DNA from: 40CM-4-69-5 sp036556905
Lineage (GTDB): Bacteria > Methylomirabilota > Methylomirabilia > Rokubacteriales > CSP1-6
Assembly (NCBI GenBank): GCA_036556905.1
Contig: DATBIM010000069.1
Location: forward strand, 30,615 to 94,614
Length of the DNA: 64,000 nucleotides
Reading direction: 5' to 3'
Shown piece after piece: positions 49,504-58,826 of the stretch (position 1 is its first letter; each line of letters starts with the position of its first letter). The notes below the pieces were generated by a model. It was not told the DNA's origin. It worked only from the letters and a program-made list of their open reading frames with translations, and searched no databases. The translations under genes were made by a program, and so were the position numbers.

Positions 49504-51176
49504 TGGCCAAGCGCGCCCAGGTCTATCCGCAGGCCGAACCGGGCGCCGGTGGTCTGGTGAACGCCGTGGTCGTGCGCGTGCCGGCGCGCACACTCGTTAG
49601 CGAGGCCCTGGCCCTGGCGCGACGCCGCGAAGCCGGTCTGGTGGCAACCGGCGAGGGGCAGGTCGTCCTGCGCCAGGATTTGAGCCGCGCGGTGGGACTG
49701 GGTCTGGACCGGCTCGCCGCCGAAGAGCTTGTGCGGACGCTGCCCGTCGTGTCCTCGTCCGAGCCCGAGGTGGGTGTCCGCCGCCTGCTCGCGGCCGGCG
49801 CCGCCGCCGTCGTCGTCCGCGAGCGGCGCCAGCTCGTGGGCGCCGTCATGTCCACACCGGGTGGAGTGGCCACGCGCGTGCCGGTGGGCCGACGGTTCCG
49901 GGACCGACTCACCGAGGATGCCCGGGGCGCGCTCGACACCCTTACCCGCCTCGCTGCCGATGCCGGTGTGCGGGCCTTCCTGGTCGGGGGCACCGTGCGG
50001 GACGCGCTGCTGGCCCGTTCCGCCCTTCGTGACCTCGACATCGTCGTCGAGGGCGATGGCCCCGCGCTGGCTCGGACCTTCCTCGCCGCGCGGGGCGGGG
50101 CGATCGTGGAGCATGCGCGTTTTCTCACCGCCTCGGTCATGAGCGGGGGCCTCGGGCGGATCGACTTCGCGACGGCCCGCTCCGAGCGCTACGAGCGCCC
50201 GGGTGCCTTGCCTCGGGTGATGCCGTCCACCATCACTCAGGATCTCGGCCGTCGCGACTTCACCGTGAACGCGCTGGCGGTCGAGCTTGCCGCCGACGGG
50301 TGGGATCTGCTCGACCCCTACGGCGGCCGCGGCGATCTCGCCGACCGGCGTCTGCGCGTGTTGCATCCGCTGTCGTTCGTCGAGGATCCCACCCGTATCT
50401 TCCGGGCCGCCCGCTACGCGACCCGTCTGGGCCTGACGCTCGATGCCTGGACCGTGCGCGCCCAGGCCCGCGCCCTGCGGCTGGGCCCGTATGGCGCCCT
50501 CTCGGGACAGCGGCTCGTCGCCGAGCTCGAGCTCATCCTGGGCGAGGAGCAGCCCGCCGAAATCCTTCGGCGGCTCGGAGGTGCGGGGAGCTTTCGCCTG
50601 TTCGATCCCCGCTACCGCTTCTCGCGGCGCACGGCCGCCCACGTCGCCGCCCTGCCCGAGGCGCTCCGCTGGAGCCGGCAGCGCCGACTGCCGATCGCGC
50701 CGCTGGAGCTGACCGTGCTGGCGCTCGTCGCCGACCAGGGGCGCGAGGTCGCGTCCTCCGCCCTGACCCGCCTGGCGTTCAGCGGGGAACCCCTGGCCCG
50801 GCTCGTCCGGGCACTGGACGCCCTCCCCGAGGTGACGGGCCGGTTGACCCCGACTGGCCGGCCGAGCGAGCGGGCCCGCCCGCTGTGGGACCGTTCGGAC
50901 GTGGAGCTGGCCGGGCTGTGGCTCACCGGGACGGTCGGGGTGCGATCCACAATCGACTGGTTCCTCAGCCACGCGCGGGACGCCCGGCCGGCGCTCAACG
51001 GCGACGCCGTGGTCGCGCTCGGCGTCCCCCGGAGCGCCGAGGTGGCCCGGGTCTTGAGCGATCTCCGCGACGCCCGGCTGGACGGTGTCGTGACCGACCG
51101 GGAGGGCGAGGTGGCGTATGTGGAAGACTGGATCAAGAAAGGAGGGATGGCGTGGCTCCCAAGTACATCTTCGTGA
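49503..51176 (+). CDS. CCA-adding/poly(A)-type tRNA nucleotidyltransferase with N-terminal CBS-like domains
   Basis: A 557-residue protein. Residues about 25-120 look like two CBS-like modules (T-L-V-S-E-A-L-A-L-A; A-A-A-V-V-V-R-E-R-R). The class II nucleotidyltransferase head has F-L-V-G-G-T-V-R-D-A near 160-169 and D-L-D-I-V-V-E-G-D near 178. R-R-D-F-T-V-N-A-L-A and D-P-T-R-I-F-R-A-A-R follow near 250 and 298. It adds CCA or A residues to tRNA 3' ends. Related proteins often have a DHH domain ahead of the CBS pair; here it is absent. TGATG couples it to the recombinase gene, and it overlaps pyrG by 25 bp. Confidence 0.88.
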   Translation: MAKRAQVYPQAEPGAGGLVNAVVVRVPARTLVSEALALARRREAGLVATGEGQVVLRQDLSRAVGLGLDRLAAEELVRTLPVVSSSEPEVGVRRLLAAGAAAVVVRERRQLVGAVMSTPGGVATRVPVGRRFRDRLTEDARGALDTLTRLAADAGVRAFLVGGTVRDALLARSALRDLDIVVEGDGPALARTFLAARGGAIVEHARFLTASVMSGGLGRIDFATARSERYERPGALPRVMPSTITQDLGRRDFTVNALAVELAADGWDLLDPYGGRGDLADRRLRVLHPLSFVEDPTRIFRAARYATRLGLTLDAWTVRAQARALRLGPYGALSGQRLVAELELILGEEQPAEILRRLGGAGSFRLFDPRYRFSRRTAAHVAALPEALRWSRQRRLPIAPLELTVLALVADQGREVASSALTRLAFSGEPLARLVRALDALPEVTGRLTPTGRPSERARPLWDRSDVELAGLWLTGTVGVRSTIDWFLSHARDARPALNGDAVVALGVPRSAEVARVLSDLRDARLDGVVTDREGEVAYVEDWIKKGGMAWLPSTSS

Positions 51177-52756
51177 CGGGCGGGGTCGTGTCCTCGCTGG
51201 GCAAGGGGCTGGCGGCGGCGTCGATCGGGTCCCTGCTGGAGGCGCGCGGCTACCGCGTCACCCTGCAGAAGATGGACCCCTACATCAACGTCGACGCCGG
51301 GACCATGAGCCCCTATCAGCACGGTGAGGTCTTCGTGACCGATGACGGCGGCGAAACCGACCTCGATCTCGGTCACTACGAGCGGTTCACGTCGGTGCGG
51401 GTGACCCGGGATCACAACGTGACCACGGGCAAGGTCTACTTCTCGGTCATCCAGAAGGAACGGCGGGGCGATTACCTGGGGCGGACGGTGCAGGTGATCC
51501 CCCACATCACCGACGAGATCAAGGCCAGTATCCGGCGGGTCGCCGGCGACGTCGACGTGGTGATCGTGGAGGTGGGGGGCACCGTCGGCGACATCGAGAG
51601 CCTGCCCTTCCTCGAGGCCATCCGCCAGTTTCGGAAGGACGTGGGGCGAGACAACGTCCTCTACATCCATCTCACGCTGGTGCCGTTCATGCAGGCGGCT
51701 CAGGAGCTCAAGACCAAGGCCACCCAGCACTCCGTGAAGGAGCTGCGGGCTATCGGCATCCAACCCGACATCCTGCTCTGTCGTACCGACCGCTATCTCC
51801 CCCCCGGCATCAAGTCGAAGATCGCCCTGTTCTGCGATGTCGAGGAGGAGGCGGTGATCACGGCCAAGGACGTGGACACCGTCTACGAGGTGCCGCTGGT
51901 GTTCCACCGGGAGGGGCTGGACGAGATCATCGTCAAGCAACTCGGCCTGGATCCCCGTCCCGGCGATCTGCGGCGGTGGGAGGAAGTCGTCAAGCGCGTG
52001 AAATCCCCTCGTCGGCAGACCCGCATCGCCGTGGTGGGCAAGTACATCGACCTGAGAGACTCCTACAAGAGCCTGGTCGAGGCGCTGGCCCACGGCGGCA
52101 TCGCCAACGAGGCCCGGGTGGACGTGACCTGGGTGGACGCCGAGCACATCGAGCGCGATGGCCCCGAGGCGCATTTCCGCGACACCCACGGCATCCTGGT
52201 GCCCGGGGGCTTCGGCGACCGCGGCATCGAGGGCAAGATCGCGGCTGTCCGCTTCGCCCGCGAGCACGGCACACCCTACTTCGGGATCTGCCTGGGGATG
52301 CAGTGCGCGGTCATCGAATTCGCGCGTCACGTGTGCGGGCTGGCCGGCGCCAACTCCACCGAGTTCGACCACGCCACCCCGAACCCCGTCATCGATCTCC
52401 TGCCCGAACAGCGGGCCGTTGCCGACAAGGGGGGCACCATGCGGCTCGGCCTCTACCCGGTGCTCCTCGCCGAAGGCAGCCTGGCCGCCCGGCTCTATGG
52501 CCAGTCGATCATCCACGAGCGACATCGTCACCGGTATGAGGTCAACAACGATTTCCTCCACCGGCTGGAGAAGGAGGGGCTGCGGGCGTCGGGGGTGTGG
52601 GCCGAGAAGCAGGTGGTGGAAATGATCGAGTTGCCCGACCACCCGTATTTCGTGGCCGGTCAGTTCCACCCCGAGTTCCGTTCTCGGCCGTGGGATCCTC
52701 ACCCCCTGTTCGCTGGATTCGTGCGCGCGGCGCTCGCCCACCAGGGATCGGCGTGA
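51152..52756 (+). CDS. pyrG: CTP synthase
   Basis: A 534-residue enzyme converting UTP to CTP with glutamine. The synthetase domain starts K-Y-I-F-V-T-G-G-V-V-S-S-L-G-K-G, with D-P-Y-I-N-V-D-A-G-T-M-S-P near 43. The class I glutamine amidotransferase domain has G-I-C-L-G-M-Q near 377-383 (nucleophile Cys) and a C-terminal H-P-E-F dyad near 508. GTG 51152 has AAAGGAGGG just upstream. It supplies CTP, which the Kdo branch encoded next needs for CMP-Kdo. Confidence 0.96.
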   Translation: MAPKYIFVTGGVVSSLGKGLAAASIGSLLEARGYRVTLQKMDPYINVDAGTMSPYQHGEVFVTDDGGETDLDLGHYERFTSVRVTRDHNVTTGKVYFSVIQKERRGDYLGRTVQVIPHITDEIKASIRRVAGDVDVVIVEVGGTVGDIESLPFLEAIRQFRKDVGRDNVLYIHLTLVPFMQAAQELKTKATQHSVKELRAIGIQPDILLCRTDRYLPPGIKSKIALFCDVEEEAVITAKDVDTVYEVPLVFHREGLDEIIVKQLGLDPRPGDLRRWEEVVKRVKSPRRQTRIAVVGKYIDLRDSYKSLVEALAHGGIANEARVDVTWVDAEHIERDGPEAHFRDTHGILVPGGFGDRGIEGKIAAVRFAREHGTPYFGICLGMQCAVIEFARHVCGLAGANSTEFDHATPNPVIDLLPEQRAVADKGGTMRLGLYPVLLAEGSLAARLYGQSIIHERHRHRYEVNNDFLHRLEKEGLRASGVWAEKQVVEMIELPDHPYFVAGQFHPEFRSRPWDPHPLFAGFVRAALAHQGSA

Positions 52757-53601
52757 GCACTCCCATGCGCCAGGTGCGGGTAGGCTCCATCACCATCGGC
52801 GGCGGGCAGCCGCTCGTGCTGATCGGCGGGCCGTGCGCGATCGAGGACGAGAAGCACGCCTTGATGACGGCGGAGCGTCTGGCCGGGATCGCCGCCGAGC
52901 GTCGCGTCCCCTTCATCTACAAGTCCTCGTACGACAAGGCCAACCGCTCCTCGATCGACGGCTATCGGGGCCCCGGGCTCAGGGAGGGCCTGCGCATTCT
53001 CCGCCGGGTGCGGGACACGGTGGGTGTGCCCGTCCTCTCGGACGTCCATCAGGTGGAGGAGGTGGCGCCGGCCGCCGAGGTCCTCGATATCTTGCAGATC
53101 CCCGCGTTTCTGTGCCGGCAGACGGATCTGATCCTGGCCGTGGCGCGCACCGGCAAGCCCGTGAACATCAAGAAGGGGCAGTTCCTGGCGCCGGGGGACA
53201 TGAAGAACGTGGTGGACAAGGTGCGGTCCACCGGCAACGAGGCCATTCTGGTGACCGAGCGCGGCACCAGCTTCGGCTACCACAACCTCGTGGTGGACAT
53301 GCGGGGACTCGTCCAGTTGCGCACGCTCGGATTCCCGGTGATCTTCGACGCCACGCACTCGGTGCAGCTCCCGGGGGCGGGCGGCACCCGTTCCGGGGGC
53401 GAGCGCCGATACGTCCCGGCCCTGGCCCGAGCCGCGGTCGCGGTGGGCGTGGACGCGTTGTTCATGGAGATGCACGAGGACCCCGATCGCACGCTGCCCG
53501 ACGGCCGTCCCCTCTCGGATGGCCCCAACATGCTGCGGATCGACGATCTGCCCCGGTTGCTGGATGTCATCGGGGCGATCCGCGCCGCCGTCGGCCCATG
53601 A
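52753..53601 (+). CDS. kdsA: 3-deoxy-8-phosphooctulonate synthase
   Basis: A 282-residue TIM-barrel aldolase condensing arabinose-5-phosphate with PEP to Kdo-8-phosphate. I-G-G-P-C-A-I-E near 24-31, Y-K-S-S-Y-D-K-A-N-R-S near 55-65 and K-K-G-Q-F-L-A-P near 138 bind the substrates. N-E-A-I-L-V-T-E-R-G-T-S-F-G-Y is near 159. The early Cys and terminal Asp-Glu-type residues fit the metal-dependent subtype, though I am not certain. GTG 52753 overlaps the pyrG stop (GTGA). Confidence 0.95.
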   Translation: MSTPMRQVRVGSITIGGGQPLVLIGGPCAIEDEKHALMTAERLAGIAAERRVPFIYKSSYDKANRSSIDGYRGPGLREGLRILRRVRDTVGVPVLSDVHQVEEVAPAAEVLDILQIPAFLCRQTDLILAVARTGKPVNIKKGQFLAPGDMKNVVDKVRSTGNEAILVTERGTSFGYHNLVVDMRGLVQLRTLGFPVIFDATHSVQLPGAGGTRSGGERRYVPALARAAVAVGVDALFMEMHEDPDRTLPDGRPLSDGPNMLRIDDLPRLLDVIGAIRAAVGP

Positions 53602-54566
53602 GCGGGTGGCGCCAGCTGGCCGAGCGCGTCTTGCGGCTGGAGGCCGAGGCGATCGTCGCCCTCGTCCCGCGCCTCGACGAGCGCTTCGACCGGGCCGTCG
53701 AGTTGCTCTTCCGCTGCCGGGGGCGGGTGATCGTCACCGGCATGGGGAAGTCCGGCCTCATCGGCCGGAAGGTCGCGGCCACGCTGGCCTCGACCGGCAC
53801 GCCGGCGTATTTCCTGCACCCGGCCGAAGGCGTGCACGGCGACCTGGGCATGGTGGCCCGTGGCGACGTGGTGCTGGCCCTGTCGAACTCCGGGGAAACC
53901 GATGAGCTGCTGGCGATCCTGCCCGTGCTCAAGCGGCTGGGGATTCCCATCCTGCTCCTCACCGGCAGCCTGAGCTCCACGCTGGCCCGGCAGTCCGAAG
54001 TCGTCCTCGACGTGGCCGTCGCCGAGGAAGCCTGTCCGATGAACCTCGCCCCGACTTGCAGCACCACGGCGGCCCTGGCCATGGGCGACGCCCTGGCCAT
54101 GGCCCTGCTCGAGCTGCGCGGGCTGCGGCCCGAGGATTTCGCTGCCCTGCATCCGCGCGGCACCCTGGGCTGGCAGACCCTCGTCCGCGTGGCTGATCTC
54201 ATGCACGGCGGTGACGAGGTTCCGGTCGTCGCCGCCGACGTCCGCATGAGGGACGTGATCGTCGAGATGACCCGCAAGCGCCTGGGCATCACCACGGTGG
54301 TGGATCAGGCGGGCCGGTTGCTGGGCGTGATCACCGATGGCGATCTGCGCCGAGCCCACCTGAGATCCGAACCGATCGGAGATCTCACGGCTGGCGAGCT
54401 GGCCACGCGCAGCCCCAAGACCGTGGAGGCCGGCGAGCTGGCGGTCAAGGCACTGGAGATCATGGAGACGTTTGCGATCACGAGCCTCATCATCCTCGAC
54501 GCCGAGCGGCGGCCGGTCGGCGTCATTCATCTGCATGACATTTTGAGAGCGAAGATCGACGTCTAG
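53598..54566 (+). CDS. kdsD: Arabinose-5-phosphate isomerase (KpsF/GutQ family)
   Basis: A 322-residue protein. The N-terminal SIS sugar-isomerase domain has G-M-G-K-S-G-L-I-G-R-K near 48-58 and A-L-S-N-S-G-E-T-D-E near 93. Two CBS modules follow at about 205-320 (V-V-D-Q-A-G-R-L-L-G-V-I-T-D-G-D-L-R-R). It makes arabinose-5-phosphate for KdsA, its neighbour. The start overlaps the kdsA stop (ATGA). Full length for the family. Confidence 0.94.
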   Translation: MSGWRQLAERVLRLEAEAIVALVPRLDERFDRAVELLFRCRGRVIVTGMGKSGLIGRKVAATLASTGTPAYFLHPAEGVHGDLGMVARGDVVLALSNSGETDELLAILPVLKRLGIPILLLTGSLSSTLARQSEVVLDVAVAEEACPMNLAPTCSTTAALAMGDALAMALLELRGLRPEDFAALHPRGTLGWQTLVRVADLMHGGDEVPVVAADVRMRDVIVEMTRKRLGITTVVDQAGRLLGVITDGDLRRAHLRSEPIGDLTAGELATRSPKTVEAGELAVKALEIMETFAITSLIILDAERRPVGVIHLHDILRAKIDV

Positions 54567-54641
54567 GGCTCGTTCCCGCATTTCACTTTTCCGCGTCCGG
54601 GGCGTGTGATAGGCTGGTATCGAAATTGCAAGGAGCCAAAT

Positions 54642-55196
54642 GTGGACCGTCTAGCGCGCCGCATCCTCGCGGTCGTCATCCTGTTTGTCCTGGTTGTGGC
54701 GGCGGTCTTGGTCGCCCGCACCCAGGCGGTGCGCAGGGAGGCGGTCGGCCCCCAGCCCTCGAGCGCTGACCTCAGCATCAAGGAAGTGGACCTGCAGGAG
54801 CAATTCACCGGCGGCACCTCGTGGCAGCTCACCGCCGACCAGGGGGCGGTGTTCGATCGCGAGCGTCGGACCACGCTGCGCAACATCCGGGTTCGGGTTC
54901 AGGACCGCGAGCGGACCTGGACGATCGTCGGCGAGGAGGGTGATTATTTTCAGGACACCCGTGACGTCGAGCTTCGGCACAACGTGGTGCTGACCTCCGA
55001 CGACGGACTGCGGCTGGAGACGAACGTGCTGCGCTGGAAAGGTGCGGAACGCCGACTGTGGACTGACGCGCCAGTGCGTTTGTATCAGGATGGTACCCTC
55101 GTCGAGGGCAGCGGCCTGGACGTTCGCATGGCCGACGAGGCCACCATCGTGCAAGGCCGCGTGCGGGCGACATTTGCCGGCGAGCGGGGGCGGTGA
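54642..55196 (+). CDS. lptC: LPS export protein LptC
   Basis: A 184-residue single-pass inner-membrane protein with a membrane anchor at about 8-25. The periplasmic beta-jellyroll contains the strand repeats T-S-W-Q-L-T-A-D-Q-G-A-V-F near 66-78 and V-E-L-R-H-N-V-V-L-T-S-D-D-G-L near 112-126. It passes LPS from LptB2FG to LptA. GTG 54642 is chosen over a GTG at 54606 because AAGGAG lies 6-7 bp upstream and the anchor starts there. Confidence 0.85.
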   Translation: MDRLARRILAVVILFVLVVAAVLVARTQAVRREAVGPQPSSADLSIKEVDLQEQFTGGTSWQLTADQGAVFDRERRTTLRNIRVRVQDRERTWTIVGEEGDYFQDTRDVELRHNVVLTSDDGLRLETNVLRWKGAERRLWTDAPVRLYQDGTLVEGSGLDVRMADEATIVQGRVRATFAGERGR

Positions 55197-55738
55197 TCGC
55201 ACGGGCCCTGGTCGCGCTGGGGCTGCTGGGCGTCACGCTGGCCGGCGTGAACGGAGCCGGGGCCCAGGTGGCCCCGAGCCTGGGGCAGCCGCACCAGCCG
55301 GTCACCGTCGACGCCGACCGCATGGAGCGCCTGGGCAAGGAAAGCGTCGTCATCTTCCTTGGCAATGTTGTGGCGCGTCAGGACGGCTCTGTGCAGTACG
55401 CTGATCGGGTGGAGTTGTATCTGGACGAAAAGGGGAACCGGATCCTTCGCACGGTATCCACCGGAAACGTGCGCCTCATCACTAGAGACTGCAAGACCGG
55501 CACCGCCAAGCGGATGGAGTACTTCGATCTTGACCAGCGGGTCGTGCTCATCGGGGACGCCCGGGTCTGGCAGGACGACAACGTGGTGACCGGAGACACC
55601 ATCACGATCTTCCTGGCCCAGGACCGTAGCATCGTCCAGGGAGGCAAACAGGAGCGGGTGAAGGCGGTGTTCCACCCCCGGGACGAGGGGGGAGCGTCCA
55701 AGACCGCGGCGGCCCCGCGCGCGGTCTGCGAGCGCTGA
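55193..55738 (+). CDS. lptA: LPS export protein LptA
   Basis: A 181-residue periplasmic protein with a signal peptide at about 1-24. The OstA-like domain has P-V-T-V-D-A-D-R-M-E-R-L near 36-47, V-I-F-L-G-N-V-V-A-R-Q-D near 53-64 and a repeated V-V-L-I-G-D-A-R-V-W-Q-D-D-N-V-V-T-G strand set near 116-133. It polymerises into the bridge that carries LPS to the outer membrane. GTG 55193 overlaps the lptC stop. Confidence 0.9.
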   Translation: MIARALVALGLLGVTLAGVNGAGAQVAPSLGQPHQPVTVDADRMERLGKESVVIFLGNVVARQDGSVQYADRVELYLDEKGNRILRTVSTGNVRLITRDCKTGTAKRMEYFDLDQRVVLIGDARVWQDDNVVTGDTITIFLAQDRSIVQGGKQERVKAVFHPRDEGGASKTAAAPRAVCER

Positions 55739-55740
55739 CG

Positions 55741-56463
55741 GTGGAAGGCCTGGTCGCCCAGGACCTGAGCAAATGGTTCAAGCACCGCAAGGTGGTGGAC
55801 CAGGTCTCGCTCGAGATCCAGCGCGGCGAGGTGGTGGGATTGCTGGGCCCCAACGGGGCGGGCAAGACCACGTCCTTTTATATGATCGTGGGGCTCCTGG
55901 CCGCCGACGGGGGACGGATCTTCCTGGAGGGCACTGAGATCACCTCCCTGCCGATGTATCGCCGGTGCCGGCTGGGCCTGGGTTACCTGCCTCAGGAATC
56001 GTCGGTGTTCCGCAAGCTCACCGTCGAGGAAAATCTGTTAGCGATTCTCGAGTCGCTGGATCTCACCGCAGCCGAGCGGCGCGAACGTGCCCGGGAGCTC
56101 CTGGCCGAGCTCGATCTCACCACCCTGGCCCCCTATCCCGCCTACACGCTGTCGGGCGGGGAGCGCCGGCGACTGGAGATCACGCGCGCGCTGGTGACGT
56201 CGCCCCAGTATCTGCTGCTGGACGAGCCGTTCACGGGGATCGACCCCATCGCCATCGGGGACATTCAGGAGATCGTCGGGCGCCTGCGGGCCCGGGGCAT
56301 CGGCATCCTCATCACCGACCATAACGTGCGAGAGACCCTGGCCATCACCGACCGTGCCTACATCCTGTATGACGGCAAAGTGCTGGTGTCGGGCACGGCC
56401 AGCGAGATCGCCAACAATCCCGTGGCCCGGGAGATCTACCTGGGCGAGCGGTTTTCGCTCTAG
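55741..56463 (+). CDS. lptB: LPS export ATPase LptB
   Basis: A 240-residue ABC ATPase. Walker A is G-P-N-G-A-G-K-T-T near 37-45. Y-L-P-Q-E-S-S-V-F-R-K-L-T near 82-94 is the LptB-specific Q-loop region. The signature is L-S-G-G-E-R-R-R near 138, Walker B is L-L-L-D-E-P-F-T-G-I-D near 158, and the switch is I-T-D-H-N-V-R-E-T near 191. It drives LPS extraction with LptF and LptG, which are not in this window. It starts 2 bp after lptA. Confidence 0.95.
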   Translation: MEGLVAQDLSKWFKHRKVVDQVSLEIQRGEVVGLLGPNGAGKTTSFYMIVGLLAADGGRIFLEGTEITSLPMYRRCRLGLGYLPQESSVFRKLTVEENLLAILESLDLTAAERRERARELLAELDLTTLAPYPAYTLSGGERRRLEITRALVTSPQYLLLDEPFTGIDPIAIGDIQEIVGRLRARGIGILITDHNVRETLAITDRAYILYDGKVLVSGTASEIANNPVAREIYLGERFSL

Positions 56464-56480
56464 GAGTTCTCGGCACCACC

Positions 56481-57932
56481 ATGGCGATGGAAACCCGACT
56501 CTCGTTGCGGCAGAGCCAGCGGGTCGTGATGACCCCGCTGCTGCAGCAGGCCATCCAGCTCCTGCAACTCTCCACCCTCGAGCTGCAGGAAGTGGTGCAG
56601 AAGGAGCTGCTAGAGAACCCGCTGCTGGAGGAGGTGCCTACCGAGCCCTCGGCGGAGACACCCCCGGCGCCTGACGCCGCCGCCGCGCCGGCGGCGCCCG
56701 AGGTGGCCCCGGTGGAGCCGGTGCCGGTAGAACGGGAACGGGGCACCGACGACCTGCCCTTCGATCTCAACGCCGTCATGTTCGATGATCATGAAGAGCG
56801 CTCCCTGGTAGCCCAGGAGGACCGGGACGAGCTGCCCTTCGAGAACCTGGTCCGCTCCCAGTCCTCGCTGGCCGACCACCTGGAGGACCAGCTCCGCTTC
56901 GCCTCCGAGGACCCGACCACCCGCCGCATTGGCGCTGAGATCATCGGGAACCTCGACGAGGACGGCTACTTGCGGGCGGAGGTGGGCGAGCTCGCCCAGC
57001 GTTGCAACGTCACCGCCGAGGAGGTCGAGCGGGTGCTGGCGCTGGTGCAGGGCTTCGATCCCCCCGGCGTGGCCGCCCGCACCATCCAGGAATGCCTGCT
57101 CATCCAGCTCAAGACCGATCCCGATCCTGATCCGGTGTCGGTCGAGATCGTCGAGCAGCACTTCGACGACCTCTCCCGCCGCCGCTATCCCGACATCGCT
57201 CGGGCCCTCAAGCTCTCGCTGGACCGGGTGATGGAATCGGTCGAGGAGATCATGGGGCTGGAGCCCAAACCGGGGCGACGCTTCGGCGGGGCTGACACGC
57301 GTTACATCGTCCCCGACGTCGTGGTGCAGAAGATGGGGAACGACTACGTGGTGCTCCTCAACGAGGACGGCATCCCCCGGCTGCGGGTGAACGCGCTCTA
57401 CCGCTCGCTGCTCAGGAACTCCGGCGACGAGGCCCGCCAGTACGTCGAGCAGAAGCTTCGCTCGGCGGTGTGGCTGATCAAGAGCGTGGATCAGCGCCAG
57501 CGGACCCTGCGCAAGGTCACCCAGTCCATCGTCAAGTTCCAGCGGGAGTTCCTGGACAAGGGCCTCCCGCACCTGCGCCCGCTGTCGCTCCGGGACGTGG
57601 GTGAGGACATCGGAATGCACGAGTCCACCATCAGCCGCGTCACCACCAACAAGTACGTGGAGACACCGCAAGGGCTGTTCGAGCTGAAGTTCTTCTTCCA
57701 CAGCGGGATCGCTTCCGGCGACGGTGAGATGGTGTCCTCCATCTCGGTCAAGAAGATGATCCAGGACCTCCTCGCCAACGAGGACCCCGCCAAGCCGTTG
57801 AGCGACCAGGAGGTCGCGCAGATTCTCAAGGGACGCGCCCTGGTGATCGCCCGCCGTACCGTCGCCAAGTACCGGGAGGAGCTCGGCATCCTGCCCTCCC
57901 ACCAACGCCGGCTGGCCCCCAAGCGCCGCTGA
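56481..57932 (+). CDS. rpoN: RNA polymerase sigma-54 factor
   Basis: A 483-residue sigma factor. Region I has L-R-Q-S-Q-R-V-V-M-T-P-L-L-Q-Q-A-I near 6-22, then an acidic Pro/Ala linker (about 53-90). The core-binding region lies near 120-300. The C-terminal RpoN box is A-R-R-T-V-A-K-Y-R-E near 458-467. It directs -24/-12 promoters with enhancer-binding activators. The lptB-rpoN-rapZ order is conserved in many Gram-negative bacteria; the hpf and ptsN genes usually found in between are absent here. Confidence 0.95.
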   Translation: MAMETRLSLRQSQRVVMTPLLQQAIQLLQLSTLELQEVVQKELLENPLLEEVPTEPSAETPPAPDAAAAPAAPEVAPVEPVPVERERGTDDLPFDLNAVMFDDHEERSLVAQEDRDELPFENLVRSQSSLADHLEDQLRFASEDPTTRRIGAEIIGNLDEDGYLRAEVGELAQRCNVTAEEVERVLALVQGFDPPGVAARTIQECLLIQLKTDPDPDPVSVEIVEQHFDDLSRRRYPDIARALKLSLDRVMESVEEIMGLEPKPGRRFGGADTRYIVPDVVVQKMGNDYVVLLNEDGIPRLRVNALYRSLLRNSGDEARQYVEQKLRSAVWLIKSVDQRQRTLRKVTQSIVKFQREFLDKGLPHLRPLSLRDVGEDIGMHESTISRVTTNKYVETPQGLFELKFFFHSGIASGDGEMVSSISVKKMIQDLLANEDPAKPLSDQEVAQILKGRALVIARRTVAKYREELGILPSHQRRLAPKRR

Positions 57933-57952
57933 CGGAGCGCGGAGGCCTCGCC

Positions 57953-58822
57953 GTGGCCGAGCCGATCGCCTTCGTCGTGATCACCGGCATGAGCGGCGCG
58001 GGCAAGAGCTTCGCGATCAAGTGTTTCGAGGACCTCGGCTACTACTGTGTGGACAATCTGCCCACCACGCTGCTGCCGACTTTTGCCGACCTCGTGGCCC
58101 GCTCGGCCCAGGCGGTCCACCGGGTGGCGCTGGGGATCGACGTGCGGGAAGGGGAATACCTGCCGCACTTGCTGGACGCGCTCGGAGAGCTCAAGGCCCG
58201 CGGCCACCAGGTGGAGGTGCTCTTCGTCGAGGCCAGCGACGACGCCCTGCTGCGTCGCTACAACGAATCGCGCCGCCGGCATCCGCTGGCCGGAGACGGC
58301 CACGTCTCCGACGCCATCCGGGCCGAGCGCAAGGCGCTGGCCAACCTCCGGGAGATCGCCGACCGGGTCGTCGATACCTCCTCGCTCACCGTGCATCAGT
58401 TCCGCGACGTGCTGGTGGGCATGTATGGGGCCCGCGAGGTCCGGGCCGGCATCACCGTCACCCTGCTCTCGTTCGGCTTCAAGCACGGCGTGCCCATCGA
58501 CGCCGATCTGGTGTTCGACGTGCGCTTCCTGCCCAACCCGCACTTCGTGTCCGGGCTCCGGGGCCTGGACGGACGCGATCGGGGGGTCAAGGAGTTCATC
58601 TTCGCGCACGCGGAGAGTCGCGAGCTGATGGCCCGGCTGGAAGACTTCCTGAAGTTTCTGCTGCCCGCCTACCAGCGCGAGGGCAAGGCATACCTGACCG
58701 TCGCCATCGGCTGTACCGGCGGGCGCCATCGCTCGGTCGCCGTCGCGGAGGAGCTCAAGCGGTTCCTCGACGCCCAGGGGGTATCGCCCGGCGTCGTACA
58801 CCGCGACATCGAGCGCGAGTAG
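57953..58822 (+). CDS. rapZ: RNase adapter protein RapZ (UPF0042 nucleotide-binding protein)
   Basis: A 289-residue protein. The N-terminal P-loop is T-G-M-S-G-A-G-K-S near 11-19, with D-N-L-P near 36. The C-terminal domain begins near 160 and carries I-G-C-T-G-G-R-H-R-S-V near 254-264, the RapZ signature. In enterobacteria RapZ senses glucosamine-6-phosphate and directs RNase E to GlmZ; in other bacteria the target is unknown. It lies 20 bp after rpoN. Confidence 0.93.
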   Translation: MAEPIAFVVITGMSGAGKSFAIKCFEDLGYYCVDNLPTTLLPTFADLVARSAQAVHRVALGIDVREGEYLPHLLDALGELKARGHQVEVLFVEASDDALLRRYNESRRRHPLAGDGHVSDAIRAERKALANLREIADRVVDTSSLTVHQFRDVLVGMYGAREVRAGITVTLLSFGFKHGVPIDADLVFDVRFLPNPHFVSGLRGLDGRDRGVKEFIFAHAESRELMARLEDFLKFLLPAYQREGKAYLTVAIGCTGGRHRSVAVAEELKRFLDAQGVSPGVVHRDIERE

Positions 58823-58826
58823 CGGC

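Noticed and set aside
50612..52741. 709-codon minus-strand open frame
   Set aside because: It is antisense to pyrG and the tRNA nucleotidyltransferase gene, both with clear catalytic motifs.
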